In this document: piece after piece, positions 31,093 through 38,972 of the stretch | Layout: every line of letters begins with the position of its first letter | How positions within the stretch are numbered: position 1 is the first letter of the stretch | Assembly: GCF_023022985.1 (NCBI RefSeq) | Contig: NZ_CP095461.1 | Coordinates: 2,108,001-2,172,000 of the forward strand | DNA from: Arthrobacter gengyunqii | GTDB taxonomy: Bacteria > Actinomycetota > Actinomycetes > Actinomycetales > Micrococcaceae | Length of the DNA: 64,000 nt | Direction: 5' to 3' | The notes under the pieces: model-generated | What the model was told of the DNA's origin: nothing | The model's input: only the letters and a program-made list of their open reading frames with translations | Databases searched by the model: none | Position numbers and translations under genes: made by a program

Positions 31093-32841
31093 ATGTCTTC
31101 ATTCTCCACGCCACCCAAAGAGGTATCGACACTCATTGCTGAGTTCTTGAAACGTAGAGGTGTACATACAGTTTTTGGACTACAAGGAGGGCACATTCAG
31201 CCTATCTGGGACCAAGCGGCTCGATTAGGCATCCGCATCGTCGATGTACGCGACGAACGCGCAGCCGTGCATATGGCCCAAGCGCATGCCGAGCTGTCCG
31301 GTGAACTTGGGGTAGCCATGGTCACCGCTGGACCTGGCGTAACAAATACTGTAACGGCTATTGCCAATGCTCATATCTCCGGAACCCCGCTCCTATTGAT
31401 AGGTGGTTGTCCACCCCGACCTCAAATCAATATGGGGCCGCTGCAGGACGTTGCCCACACAGAGATCCTTCGTCCAATCACCCGGCAGTCACGAACAGCT
31501 CGAGTAAGCGAGCAGGTGATACGGGAACTAGACGAGGCTGTTGCACGTGCTTTCGGTGACGGTGGGGAACCCGGCCCGGTTTACCTGGAAATACCAACAG
31601 ACGTCCTCCGCGAGTCAGTGCCGGCTGCGCTGGTTTTGGATGAACATATGGCCCCCAAAAACCGCCGCTCATCATTCGCCAATCCTGAAGACCTCAAGGC
31701 GGCGGCAAGCATGATAAGCGAGGCCAAGAGACTTGTTGTCGTCACCGGCCGCGGAGCACGACGAAGTACCAACGCTCTGGAAGCATTCTTGAAGAGTACC
31801 GACTGTGTCTATCTGGATACACAGGAGACGAAAGGCCTGCTATCAGAGAAAAATGCAGCTCATGTAGGTGCAGTTCGTGGCCGAGCCATGGCCGAAGCGG
31901 ACTTGGTCTTGGTTGTGGGACGGAAACTCGACTATCAGCTCGGATATGGCTCACCGGCGGCTTGGCCGAATGCGCGCTTTATCCGGATCGCAGATACCGC
32001 TAGTGAACTCATTGATAACCGGCGGGGAGGAGTCGAAATCCTAGCCGATGTGAGCGTTGCATTGGACGGCCTCACCGCTATCGTGGGTTCTTTGCAGCGG
32101 GAGTCCGATGAGGTATGGGCAGCCGAAATGCGTACCGAGCATGCCCGGCGTGTGGAAAGTTCAAGGACGAGCTTGGGTGACAGCCCCGCTGGGGCCGATG
32201 GTTCGATGCATCCCAATCGAATTTTTGATGCCTTGCATAAATTAAACCTACAGAACCCCATTCTGATTGCAGACGGGGGGGACTTACTGAGCTTCGCGCG
32301 GATTGGTTTGCCTTCCGGCAAGTATCTTGATTCCGGAGCCTTTGGTTGCTTGGGTGTGGGAGTTCCCTACGCCATCGCTGCATCGCTCGAGTTCGAAGAC
32401 ACCCCAGTGGTGTGCGTCAGCGGGGATGGGGCCTTTGGTTTCAATGCCATTGAACTCGACACCGCCGTCCGACACGGGGCTAGGGCCGTTTTTATTGTTG
32501 CCAACAATTCAGCTTGGAACATTGAGCGCTATGACCAGGAAACCAATTATGGCCTCGTCGTAGGAACCGAACTCGGAGCAACTGACTATGCAGCTTGGGC
32601 ACGAGCCGCCGGCGCCTACGGCGAAAGGGTTGAAAACCCCGAGGACCTATTGCCTGCTCTGCGCCGCGCCATGGAAGCCGCTCCGGCAGTACTGGACGTC
32701 GTCGTCACCCGTGAGGCGGTTTCTTCGGATGCAACGAAAGGCTTGGGTTTCGTGCCCGACTACCAAGCCCTAATGCCATGGAACGATGCTGAAATCCGAC
32801 GTCGTTCCTCCGATGAACCCGCTTCCGGTCTCTGCACTTAA
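31093..32841 (+). CDS. Thiamine-diphosphate enzyme, probable 2-hydroxyacyl-CoA lyase / oxalyl-CoA decarboxylase type
   Basis: 583 aa from ATG 31093 ([10 protein letters not shown]), chosen because AGAAAGGGA lies about 10 bases upstream. The three-domain ThDP architecture is clear. The N-terminal PYR domain has the activating Glu55 in [10 protein letters not shown] and [19 protein letters not shown]. The central domain starts near residue 185. The C-terminal PP domain has the cofactor motif from G444-D445-G446 to N471-N472 ([10 protein letters not shown]...VANNSAWN). The group includes acetolactate synthase, benzoylformate decarboxylase, oxalyl-CoA decarboxylase and 2-hydroxyacyl-CoA lyase (HACL). 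Pairing with a CoA ligase and an acid transporter favours a CoA-thioester substrate, hence HACL. Family is certain; reaction is inference. Confidence 0.9.
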   Translation: MSSFSTPPKEVSTLIAEFLKRRGVHTVFGLQGGHIQPIWDQAARLGIRIVDVRDERAAVHMAQAHAELSGELGVAMVTAGPGVTNTVTAIANAHISGTPLLLIGGCPPRPQINMGPLQDVAHTEILRPITRQSRTARVSEQVIRELDEAVARAFGDGGEPGPVYLEIPTDVLRESVPAALVLDEHMAPKNRRSSFANPEDLKAAASMISEAKRLVVVTGRGARRSTNALEAFLKSTDCVYLDTQETKGLLSEKNAAHVGAVRGRAMAEADLVLVVGRKLDYQLGYGSPAAWPNARFIRIADTASELIDNRRGGVEILADVSVALDGLTAIVGSLQRESDEVWAAEMRTEHARRVESSRTSLGDSPAGADGSMHPNRIFDALHKLNLQNPILIADGGDLLSFARIGLPSGKYLDSGAFGCLGVGVPYAIAASLEFEDTPVVCVSGDGAFGFNAIELDTAVRHGARAVFIVANNSAWNIERYDQETNYGLVVGTELGATDYAAWARAAGAYGERVENPEDLLPALRRAMEAAPAVLDVVVTREAVSSDATKGLGFVPDYQALMPWNDAEIRRRSSDEPASGLCT

Positions 32842-32864
32842 GAAGAAAAGAGAGTTGATCACAA

Positions 32865-34295
32865 ATGGAATCATGGAATTTTCCCGCTCAATACGACAAC
32901 AACTACTTCCCCGATCCAGCGGAACGCTATTGGTTCAGGGAACGAGAAACGATGGATCCAGAGCTGCGCGATGAACATATTCTTGGACGAATTCGCGATG
33001 TAATGCATTATGCGTACAGAACTTCAGGCTTTTACCAACGAAAATGGGACAGCGCAGGATTGCACCCTTCAGACATCAAATCTCTGACTGACTTTGAATC
33101 TGTTCCAGTTATGACCAAAGCCGAAATGCGTCTTTCGCAGGCTGAACATCCCCCCTTCGGTGACTATCTGTGTGTCCCCGACTCAGACATCCATCACATT
33201 CATGGAACATCCGGTACGACGGGGCGCCCGACAGCGTTTGGTGTTGGACGGGATGACTGGAACGCAATCGCCAATAATCACGCCCGGGTCCTGTGGGCAA
33301 TGGGTCTCCGTCCAGGGGACACCATCTTTGTTGCGGCAATTTTCAGCCTGTATCTGGGTTCGTGGGGGGCACTGGCCGGGGCAGAAAGGCTACACTGCCG
33401 CTCCTTCCCATTCGGGGCGGGCGCGCCAGGAATGACTGCACGTGCCGTACAGTGGCTTGAAACAGTCAAACCTGCCGGTTTCTACGCAACACCTTCATAC
33501 GCGCTGCGACTAGCCGAAGTCGCAGAGGCAGCGGGGGTCGATCCACGGTCGTTCGGCATCCGCGTCATGTTCTTTTCCGGTGAACCTGGTGCGTCCATTC
33601 CCTCAGTACGAAACAAAATTACCAAGCTCTATGGAGCAACCGTGATTGATACCGGAACAATGGCCGAAATGACACCTTTCATGTCCGCAGCAGGAACTGC
33701 GGAGTCACCTGAAGGCATGTTGTTGTGGCAGGACATTGTTTACCACGAGGTCTGCAATCCATCCGACTACAAGCGAGTTCCCTTCGGGGACCAGGGAACC
33801 CCTGTCTATACACACCTAGAAAGAACATCACAGCCGATGATTCGACTGGCTTCAGGGGATTTGACGAGATGGGACATGACTGAAAACGCATGCGGGAGAA
33901 CCTATCCTCGGCTACCCGACGGTATCTACGGGCGCATCGACGACATGTTCCAAATTCGGGGTGAAAACGTATACCCCTCAGAAATTGACAACGTACTTTC
34001 AGGACTTGATGGCTACGGAGGCGAACATCAGCTAGTAATTTCGCGAGAAGGATCCATGGACGAGCTGGTGGTCAGGGTAGAGTACAGTTCCGAACTCTCG
34101 ACTGCTTCTGAGTCGGCAGTCAACGACTTCTCCCGTCGGACCGGAGACGAATTACAACGCCTATTGGGGCTGAGGGTTGGCGTCGATCCGGTTCCTCCAC
34201 AAACGTTTCCGCGTACGGATCATAAAGCTCGGCGAGTAGTCGATGAGAGAAAATTGTTTGCCCACCTCGAGCGTCGGGCACCGATGATTTCTTGA
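32865..34295 (+). CDS. PaaK-like AMP-forming acyl-CoA ligase
   Basis: Adenylate-forming CoA ligase of the phenylacetate-CoA ligase family, 476 aa, starting 23 bp after the ThDP enzyme gene. The N-terminal signature RDVMHYAYRTSGFYQRKWDSAG is typical of PaaK-type proteins. The ATP loop is HGTSGTTGRPT (residues 113-123), and the C-terminal hinge is YGRIDDMFQIRGENVYPSEID. PaaK-like ligases also include the 2-hydroxyisobutyrate-activating enzymes paired with CoA-dependent mutases or lyases. The likely role is to convert the imported acid to its CoA thioester for the neighbouring lyase. The acid itself cannot be named. Confidence 0.88.
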   Translation: MESWNFPAQYDNNYFPDPAERYWFRERETMDPELRDEHILGRIRDVMHYAYRTSGFYQRKWDSAGLHPSDIKSLTDFESVPVMTKAEMRLSQAEHPPFGDYLCVPDSDIHHIHGTSGTTGRPTAFGVGRDDWNAIANNHARVLWAMGLRPGDTIFVAAIFSLYLGSWGALAGAERLHCRSFPFGAGAPGMTARAVQWLETVKPAGFYATPSYALRLAEVAEAAGVDPRSFGIRVMFFSGEPGASIPSVRNKITKLYGATVIDTGTMAEMTPFMSAAGTAESPEGMLLWQDIVYHEVCNPSDYKRVPFGDQGTPVYTHLERTSQPMIRLASGDLTRWDMTENACGRTYPRLPDGIYGRIDDMFQIRGENVYPSEIDNVLSGLDGYGGEHQLVISREGSMDELVVRVEYSSELSTASESAVNDFSRRTGDELQRLLGLRVGVDPVPPQTFPRTDHKARRVVDERKLFAHLERRAPMIS

Positions 34296-34331
34296 GTATT
34301 CTTGCTAAACACCCGATATTCGTCCCATATC

Positions 34332-34341
34332 TCGTGTACGA
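34332..34341. promoter_or_regulatory. Small dyad upstream of gntR (possible GntR operator)
   Basis: TCGT-GT-ACGA, a palindrome of the GT-N-AC kind recognised by many GntR/FCD regulators, lies 58 bp before the gntR start codon. It is short and could occur by chance. Confidence 0.3.
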
Positions 34342-34399
34342 AAGCCGTGACACGCGTCGCTCATGCAGGGATACGGGAAACAAGGCGGAGGAATGAAAT

Positions 34400-35056
34400 A
34401 TGAGCAACTTGGTTACAGCGCCATCCTTGACAGATCAGGTCTACAACGTCATGGTGAATGACATCTGTTCCGGCAAACTGCCCACTGGAACCCGTTTGCG
34501 CCAGGAAGTTTTAGCCGATGAATACCAAGTCTCAAGGCAGCCAATCCAACAAGCCCTTATGCTCCTACGTAGTCAGGGGTTCGTCCGCGAAGTGGGGCGT
34601 AGAGGGCTCGAAGTAGCTCCGATGTCTTTAAGCGAAGTGGACAGTCTCTACAAGACACGAGCCGTGATTGATGGCTTTGCCGCCCGTTCTGCTGCAGAAA
34701 ATGCTAATCCAAATGCAGTTGAAGAAGGGAGACTGCAACTCATGAACGGCGACAGGGCACTGGCGAACGAGTCTCTCTCAATGATCATTGCGGCAGACAT
34801 TGAATTCCACCAGTTCGTCGCTTCGCTATCCAATAACAAGGTGTTGGAGGAGATAGCGGATGTGGTTCTGCTCAAGGTGCGAAGGGTAATGGGCGAGATC
34901 ATTCTTCTAAGTGGGTTCGATCTTGCATGGGACGAACACGAGAGAATCCTTGAAGCAATCCACAGTGGCGATGGCGATCTAGCGGAAAAACTCGCACGCC
35001 AGCATGCAGATCGAGGAAGGAATTTGGTTTTGGGTCGTCCTACTCCGTTGCGATAG
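34400..35056 (+). CDS. GntR family regulator, FCD (FadR-like) subfamily
   Basis: 218 aa transcription factor. The N-terminal winged helix shows GTRLRQEVLADEYQVSRQPIQQALMLLRSQGFV, and the C-terminal helical FCD effector domain (from about residue 80) carries probable metal/acid ligands Asp and His in AADIEFHQF, plus His in DEHERIL and RQHADRG. FCD regulators usually sense carboxylic acids or CoA esters. It is the last intact gene of the island, on the same strand as the transporter and enzyme genes, so it probably controls them in response to the substrate. ATG 34400 follows GGCGGAGGAATG. Confidence 0.92.
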   Translation: MSNLVTAPSLTDQVYNVMVNDICSGKLPTGTRLRQEVLADEYQVSRQPIQQALMLLRSQGFVREVGRRGLEVAPMSLSEVDSLYKTRAVIDGFAARSAAENANPNAVEEGRLQLMNGDRALANESLSMIIAADIEFHQFVASLSNNKVLEEIADVVLLKVRRVMGEIILLSGFDLAWDEHERILEAIHSGDGDLAEKLARQHADRGRNLVLGRPTPLR

Positions 35057-35178
35057 CACTATTGGGCTGTTTCAGGAGTCATATCATCATCGATCTGCAA
35101 GACGCGGACCACAGAGATTCGACGGAGGAACTCCTTGTTCTCTCATAGTCATACCTAGCCCGCGCTGAAACGCATCTC

Positions 35179-35364
35179 ATGACTAAGCTCATCACCTCCA
35201 GTGGCAAGAATGTTAGGACCCGTCGGTTGGAAGGCCCCACCGCCATTGTCACCGGTGCCAGCCGGGGCATTGGTTTGGCCATGGCCAAACAGCTGGTGGC
35301 CGAGGGGTCCAGAGGCTGCATCACCGCATGGAAGACGGAACCCTTGGATAAGTTAGCTCGGTAG
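35179..35364 (+). pseudogene. SDR oxidoreductase fragment (N-terminal Rossmann part only)
   Basis: 61 codons. The segment RLEGPTAIVTGASRGIGLAM is the start of a short-chain dehydrogenase with the TGxxxGIG cofactor motif, and QLVAEGSRGCITAWK continues into the second strand. The frame stops at 35364, where the holA duplication begins, so the remaining ~190 residues of an SDR are missing. Its GC is higher than the preceding island genes, suggesting a different source. Confidence 0.75.
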
Positions 35365-35782
35365 CTGCAGCGTCGAGGAGTTTCTTGCCGCGGTTGCCTC
35401 CGCCGTGGCTGAGCACCAGCACCGTGTCGGGTGCGGTGTCCGTGAGATAGGCAAGGGTATCGATCAGGAACTCATCGTTCATGGCGGCCAGGTTCGAGGC
35501 CTCGATGAGCTTGGCCTCGCCGAACAGCGAAGGGCTCGAATGCAGCATGAGTTCGCCGGCGGCATAGGTTGCCGCGTCCAGGCGGACAATTTCCGTGTCC
35601 GGCTGGTCCTGACGCAGGGTGGCACGGATCCGTTCCATGGCGCGGCCGGCCAGATAGTCTTCGGGGCCGCTGAGCAGGACCACCGGAGCGGGTTCCACCT
35701 CACGCCAGGAGACAATTTTTCCCGCGGACTTGCCGGTGGACTTCGCGGCACTGCGCTTACTGGACGGAACGGCCGGATTCAC
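35321..35782 (-). pseudogene. holA': Truncated holA copy (N-terminal ~137 codons)
   Basis: From GTG 35782 the frame matches intact HolA up to GKKLLDA, then runs into 16 unrelated codons from island DNA and stops at 35321. It keeps the native-looking ribosome site and upstream region next to comEC. That makes it the stump of the original host gene, with its 3' part displaced to 26543-27168. If expressed, it would yield only the clamp-binding N-terminal domain of the delta subunit. Confidence 0.9.
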
Positions 35783-35802
35783 AGTGAACAAACTCCTGGG
35801 AT
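35371..35802. repeat. Direct repeat, right copy: 5' part of holA
   Basis: Partner of 27169-27600. The junction with island DNA is sharp on the left, at GCGTCGAGGAGTTTC. On the right it grades into the native holA-comEC spacer. Confidence 0.95.
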
Positions 35803-35891
35803 GAGAACAAGCGGAATGACGTTTGGGAACACTCCAACATTACCTGCCTGTCCCCGGCCGCCGTCCGTTCAGGCTGCATCACGGCCGAGGC

Positions 35892-38651
35892 TCACTCGCC
35901 GTCCAGACGAGCCCATGCCAACGAGCCTCCCTTCATTCCCAGCGTGACGGAACCAAGTTCATCAGTCCGCGCGACCGCAGTCCCGGAGCGCTGCAGCGCG
36001 TCCAGGATTTCCGGTGCGGGATGGCCGTAGTCGTTGCCGGCGCCCACCGAGATCAGCGCCAGGCGGGGATTGAGCTCCTCAACCAGCGCAGTACCGCCGT
36101 TACGGGCTCCGTGGTGGGGCACTTTCAGGACGTCCACTCCGGCATCGCGCAGCCACGCATGCCGGGACAGCAATGCCCCGGACGCATCTTCCTCGATGTC
36201 ACCCGTGAGCAGCATACTGAAGCCGGGGCCGGCGGGCGCTGGCCGCCCAGGTTCCGATGCTGCTGGGCCCACCGTCATCAGGATCACGGAACTCGCGTCG
36301 TTTTCATTGGCCTGTCCGCCGCGGGCGGGCGGCCACAACACCTCCCATCTCACGGCCCCGCTTTGGGCGGTCATTCCTTCGGTCATCGGGATCAGTTCGG
36401 CACCGGAGGCCGTCAGCACTGACTGCAGGGTTTCGGGAAGATCCTCGTCCGCCGTTGAGTAGGCGATCCGCTGCACTTGGCGGCCGCGCAGCACTCCAGC
36501 GGCGCCGCCGTAGTGGTCCAGATGGGCATGGGACAGGATGAAAAGGTCCACGGTCTCCACCTGCAACCGTTTCAAGCAGCGGTCGATCGCGTCCGGATCG
36601 GGTCCGGAATCGATCACCACGGCACGATGTGCTGCCGTCCGCACCACCAGCCCGTCGCCCTGACCGACGTCGCAGACAGCGGCCGCCCAGCCGGCCGGCG
36701 CCGGACCTGGCCGCAACTGCATCCATGCAGCGGCTCCGCCGGAGGGCAGAATCAACAGGGCCGCCGCCACGACCCAGTATCGGCGCCGACCTGCTGCAGG
36801 ACGGACAGCTGGGGTTCCCTCCGGCGGCGGACCCACGCGCCACAGGAGCCAGACGCCGGCGCCGGCAGCCAGTACCATCAGGATCACGCCCGCCGTTCCG
36901 GCCGGCCACGGCACCAGTGAACCGGGAAGCCCGTCGAAGAAGCGGGCCACGCCTGCCGTCCAGGCCGCGCCGGCGCCGGAAATAAGCACGAACGGTCCAG
37001 CGGTGACCGGTACCGTGGCCGCCAGGACGGCCGCCAGCATTCCGACCACAGTTACCAGAGGAACGACGGGCGCCACGGCCACATTCGCGGGCAGGGAGAA
37101 CGCCGGGACCTGCGGCTGCAGGAGCACCAGGACCGGTGAACAGAAGAACTGTGCCGCCATCGGCACGGCCAGAGCTGCTGCCAAAGGCCAGGGAAGCCGT
37201 CTGGCCAGCAGTTCCGTCAGCCGCGGACCCAACAGGATCAACCCGGATGTGGCCAGCACCGAGAGGATGAAGGCGTAGCTTCCGCTGAGCCAGGGATCCA
37301 CCGCCAGGAGGACCGTGATGGAAAGACACAGCAGGGCCGCCGGCAGCTTCCCCCGTCCGGACAAGACGGCGATGGTCCCCAGGCTGCCCATGACCGCAGC
37401 TCTCAGGACACTGGCGTCGGGGCGCACCACCAGCACGAATCCCACCAGAGCTGCTACCCCGGCCGCTGCGGCCCAGCCTCGCGGCAACCGGACAGCCCGT
37501 GCCAGCAGGAAAACGAAGGCCAATAAGTAACCACAGTTGGCCCCTGAGACCGCCGTAATATGCGTCAGTCCGGTGTTCTTCATGGCTGTTTCCACCGCGT
37601 TGTCCAGCGTGCTGCGGTCCCCCAGGACCATTCCGGGCAACAGACCTGCTGCGTCCTTGCCCGTGAGCCCGGCGTGTTCACCCGCCACAGCTGAAAAGGT
37701 ACGGCGAATGCGCGCGGTTTCCCCGTACCACCCGCCTGCGGCTTCGACCTCAGGCTGACCATTCGCGTACAGAAGGGCCACCGAGCGCTCACCGGGCTCG
37801 GTGGGCTGCAGCGATCCGGCCGCAGAAAACCGGTCTCCCAGCTGCACGTCCGCATAGCCGCTGCCGCCAATTACGAGAAGCGTTGCGGCAGCGGAAAACC
37901 GTTGGCCATCACTCGTTGCTTCCAGAAGCACGGCCTCGGTGACGTAACGGGAGTCACCGCTGAAGCGGTCGGCAGCCACGGCACGGGCATCCGTTGAGGC
38001 CAGGAAGTCCCCGGTGATCGTCCTGCCTTCGGCGATGACTGATGCGACCGGTCCGGCCGTTCGTTCCATGGTCAGGATGCCGGCACAAACACTTACCAGT
38101 GCTGCTGCGGCGAGAGGAACCGCGGCCGCGCGGGCAAACATCCCGGCGAACTTCCGACCCCGGCCCCCTCGTTTTCTCATCCGCCGCAGTGCCGGGACCA
38201 CAAGGACGATTGAGCAAAGAGCCAGGATGGTCCCGAGCATTGCCGCTTCACCGCCGGAGACCCGCACCGCCAGGACGGCAGCGGCCCACGATGCCGCTGC
38301 CACCGGCACCAGCCGGAACTCCAGCAGCGGATGAATCCCCGCGTCGACGGGTCTTTGCGGTACCAGGGCCCGGATCCGCTCTCCCACTGCTCTGACCCGG
38401 GCAGCAGGGTGTCCGTGCGGAGGCGCGGCGGGGTGGTCCGCCGTCGAATGCCGGTGATTGCCAGGCTGCCCCGGATTCAGTGCCTGTCCCGAACCGGCAC
38501 GCTCAGATGCATCGGTACCGCCGCCGGGTTGAAAATTCCCCCGCAGCGCCGCGGCCGTGTACCGGTGCCATCCGCGCTCCTGCCCGGCAGTCCGTCCGAT
38601 CCGCGGAGGAGGCTCTGATGCCGGTCCACCGGCGGATCCGCTCCCGTCCAT
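35892..38651 (-). CDS. comEC: ComEC/Rec2 family DNA-uptake channel protein
   Basis: Polytopic membrane protein thought to form the inner-membrane channel for single-stranded DNA in natural transformation. It is 919 aa: a ~130-residue polar N-terminus, the Competence core with many helices (ITAVSGANCGYLLAFVFLLAR is the hallmark block), and a C-terminal metallo-beta-lactamase-like domain with LSHAHLDHYGGAAGVL and VPHHGARNGG. The ATG at 38651 lies 7 bp downstream of a relic comEA stop, so comEA and comEC were once adjacent. Both flanks of this gene now carry insertions. Confidence 0.94.
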   Translation of the reverse strand: MDGSGSAGGPASEPPPRIGRTAGQERGWHRYTAAALRGNFQPGGGTDASERAGSGQALNPGQPGNHRHSTADHPAAPPHGHPAARVRAVGERIRALVPQRPVDAGIHPLLEFRLVPVAAASWAAAVLAVRVSGGEAAMLGTILALCSIVLVVPALRRMRKRGGRGRKFAGMFARAAAVPLAAAALVSVCAGILTMERTAGPVASVIAEGRTITGDFLASTDARAVAADRFSGDSRYVTEAVLLEATSDGQRFSAAATLLVIGGSGYADVQLGDRFSAAGSLQPTEPGERSVALLYANGQPEVEAAGGWYGETARIRRTFSAVAGEHAGLTGKDAAGLLPGMVLGDRSTLDNAVETAMKNTGLTHITAVSGANCGYLLAFVFLLARAVRLPRGWAAAAGVAALVGFVLVVRPDASVLRAAVMGSLGTIAVLSGRGKLPAALLCLSITVLLAVDPWLSGSYAFILSVLATSGLILLGPRLTELLARRLPWPLAAALAVPMAAQFFCSPVLVLLQPQVPAFSLPANVAVAPVVPLVTVVGMLAAVLAATVPVTAGPFVLISGAGAAWTAGVARFFDGLPGSLVPWPAGTAGVILMVLAAGAGVWLLWRVGPPPEGTPAVRPAAGRRRYWVVAAALLILPSGGAAAWMQLRPGPAPAGWAAAVCDVGQGDGLVVRTAAHRAVVIDSGPDPDAIDRCLKRLQVETVDLFILSHAHLDHYGGAAGVLRGRQVQRIAYSTADEDLPETLQSVLTASGAELIPMTEGMTAQSGAVRWEVLWPPARGGQANENDASSVILMTVGPAASEPGRPAPAGPGFSMLLTGDIEEDASGALLSRHAWLRDAGVDVLKVPHHGARNGGTALVEELNPRLALISVGAGNDYGHPAPEILDALQRSGTAVARTDELGSVTLGMKGGSLAWARLDGE

Positions 38652-38655
38652 CGTC

Positions 38656-38684
38656 AGGCTAGACGGTAATGAGCGGCAGGAGGG
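38656..38684. repeat. 29-bp direct repeat, left copy: relic of the comEA 3' end
   Basis: Matches 39967-39995 at 27 of 29 positions by eye, same orientation, 1311 bp apart. On the minus strand it encodes LLPLITV and a TAG stop, the end of ComEA. It abuts comEC, the original comEA-comEC junction. Confidence 0.9.
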
Positions 38685-38972
38685 TCGAGCAGTCGAAGCC
38701 CATCAGGAGACCAACGCTGCCTGGACGGGGGCGCCGCCTGTTGCTTCGGCTTGTTCTTCGGTGTGATCAATCTTCATGGTCTGCCAGGTCTTCCCTCAGC
38801 GCCCTGTGCCCTGTTTGCTACAGCGAACTGTGCAGCCCGGTCCGCCTCAACGGTGGTCGACCGTACTGTGGATAACCTTTAAAGGTCGGGAGATATGCGA
38901 AGAGACTTGCGTGAGAGGGCGGTACCGATCGCTGCAGGTGCCGCCAGGGCGGACAGCTGACAGGATGGTCCA
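38685..38972. other. Non-coding segment upstream of mph
   Basis: About 290 bp with no supported gene. A 24-codon frame on the minus strand (38703-38777) has no ribosome site. The promoter for mph should lie here; no clear consensus boxes or macrolide-leader peptide were recognised. Confidence 0.5.

Larger units (their letters stand above)
27581..35370. mobile_element. Genomic island with TRAP / ThDP-lyase / CoA-ligase / GntR cargo
   Basis: About 7.8 kb between intact holA and a truncated holA copy next to comEC, a gene pair normally adjacent in actinobacteria. Most of it is visibly poorer in GC and has more A/T-ending codons than the flanks. It contains dctP, dctQ, dctM, a thiamine-diphosphate enzyme, a PaaK-like ligase and a GntR regulator, all on the plus strand, opposite to holA and comEC. 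There is no integrase, transposase, tRNA or inverted terminal repeat. The flanking holA duplication suggests single-crossover (Campbell-type) insertion of a circular molecule carrying a relative's holA 5' end, or an equivalent homology-driven event. Confidence 0.8.

Noticed and set aside
27581..35370. Composite transposon or integrase-borne element
   Set aside because: No transposase, integrase, inverted terminal repeats or tRNA target is present; the flanks are duplicated holA sequence.
38703..38777. 24-codon minus-strand ORF upstream of mph, possible macrolide leader peptide
   Set aside because: It is on the opposite strand from mph and has no Shine-Dalgarno site.
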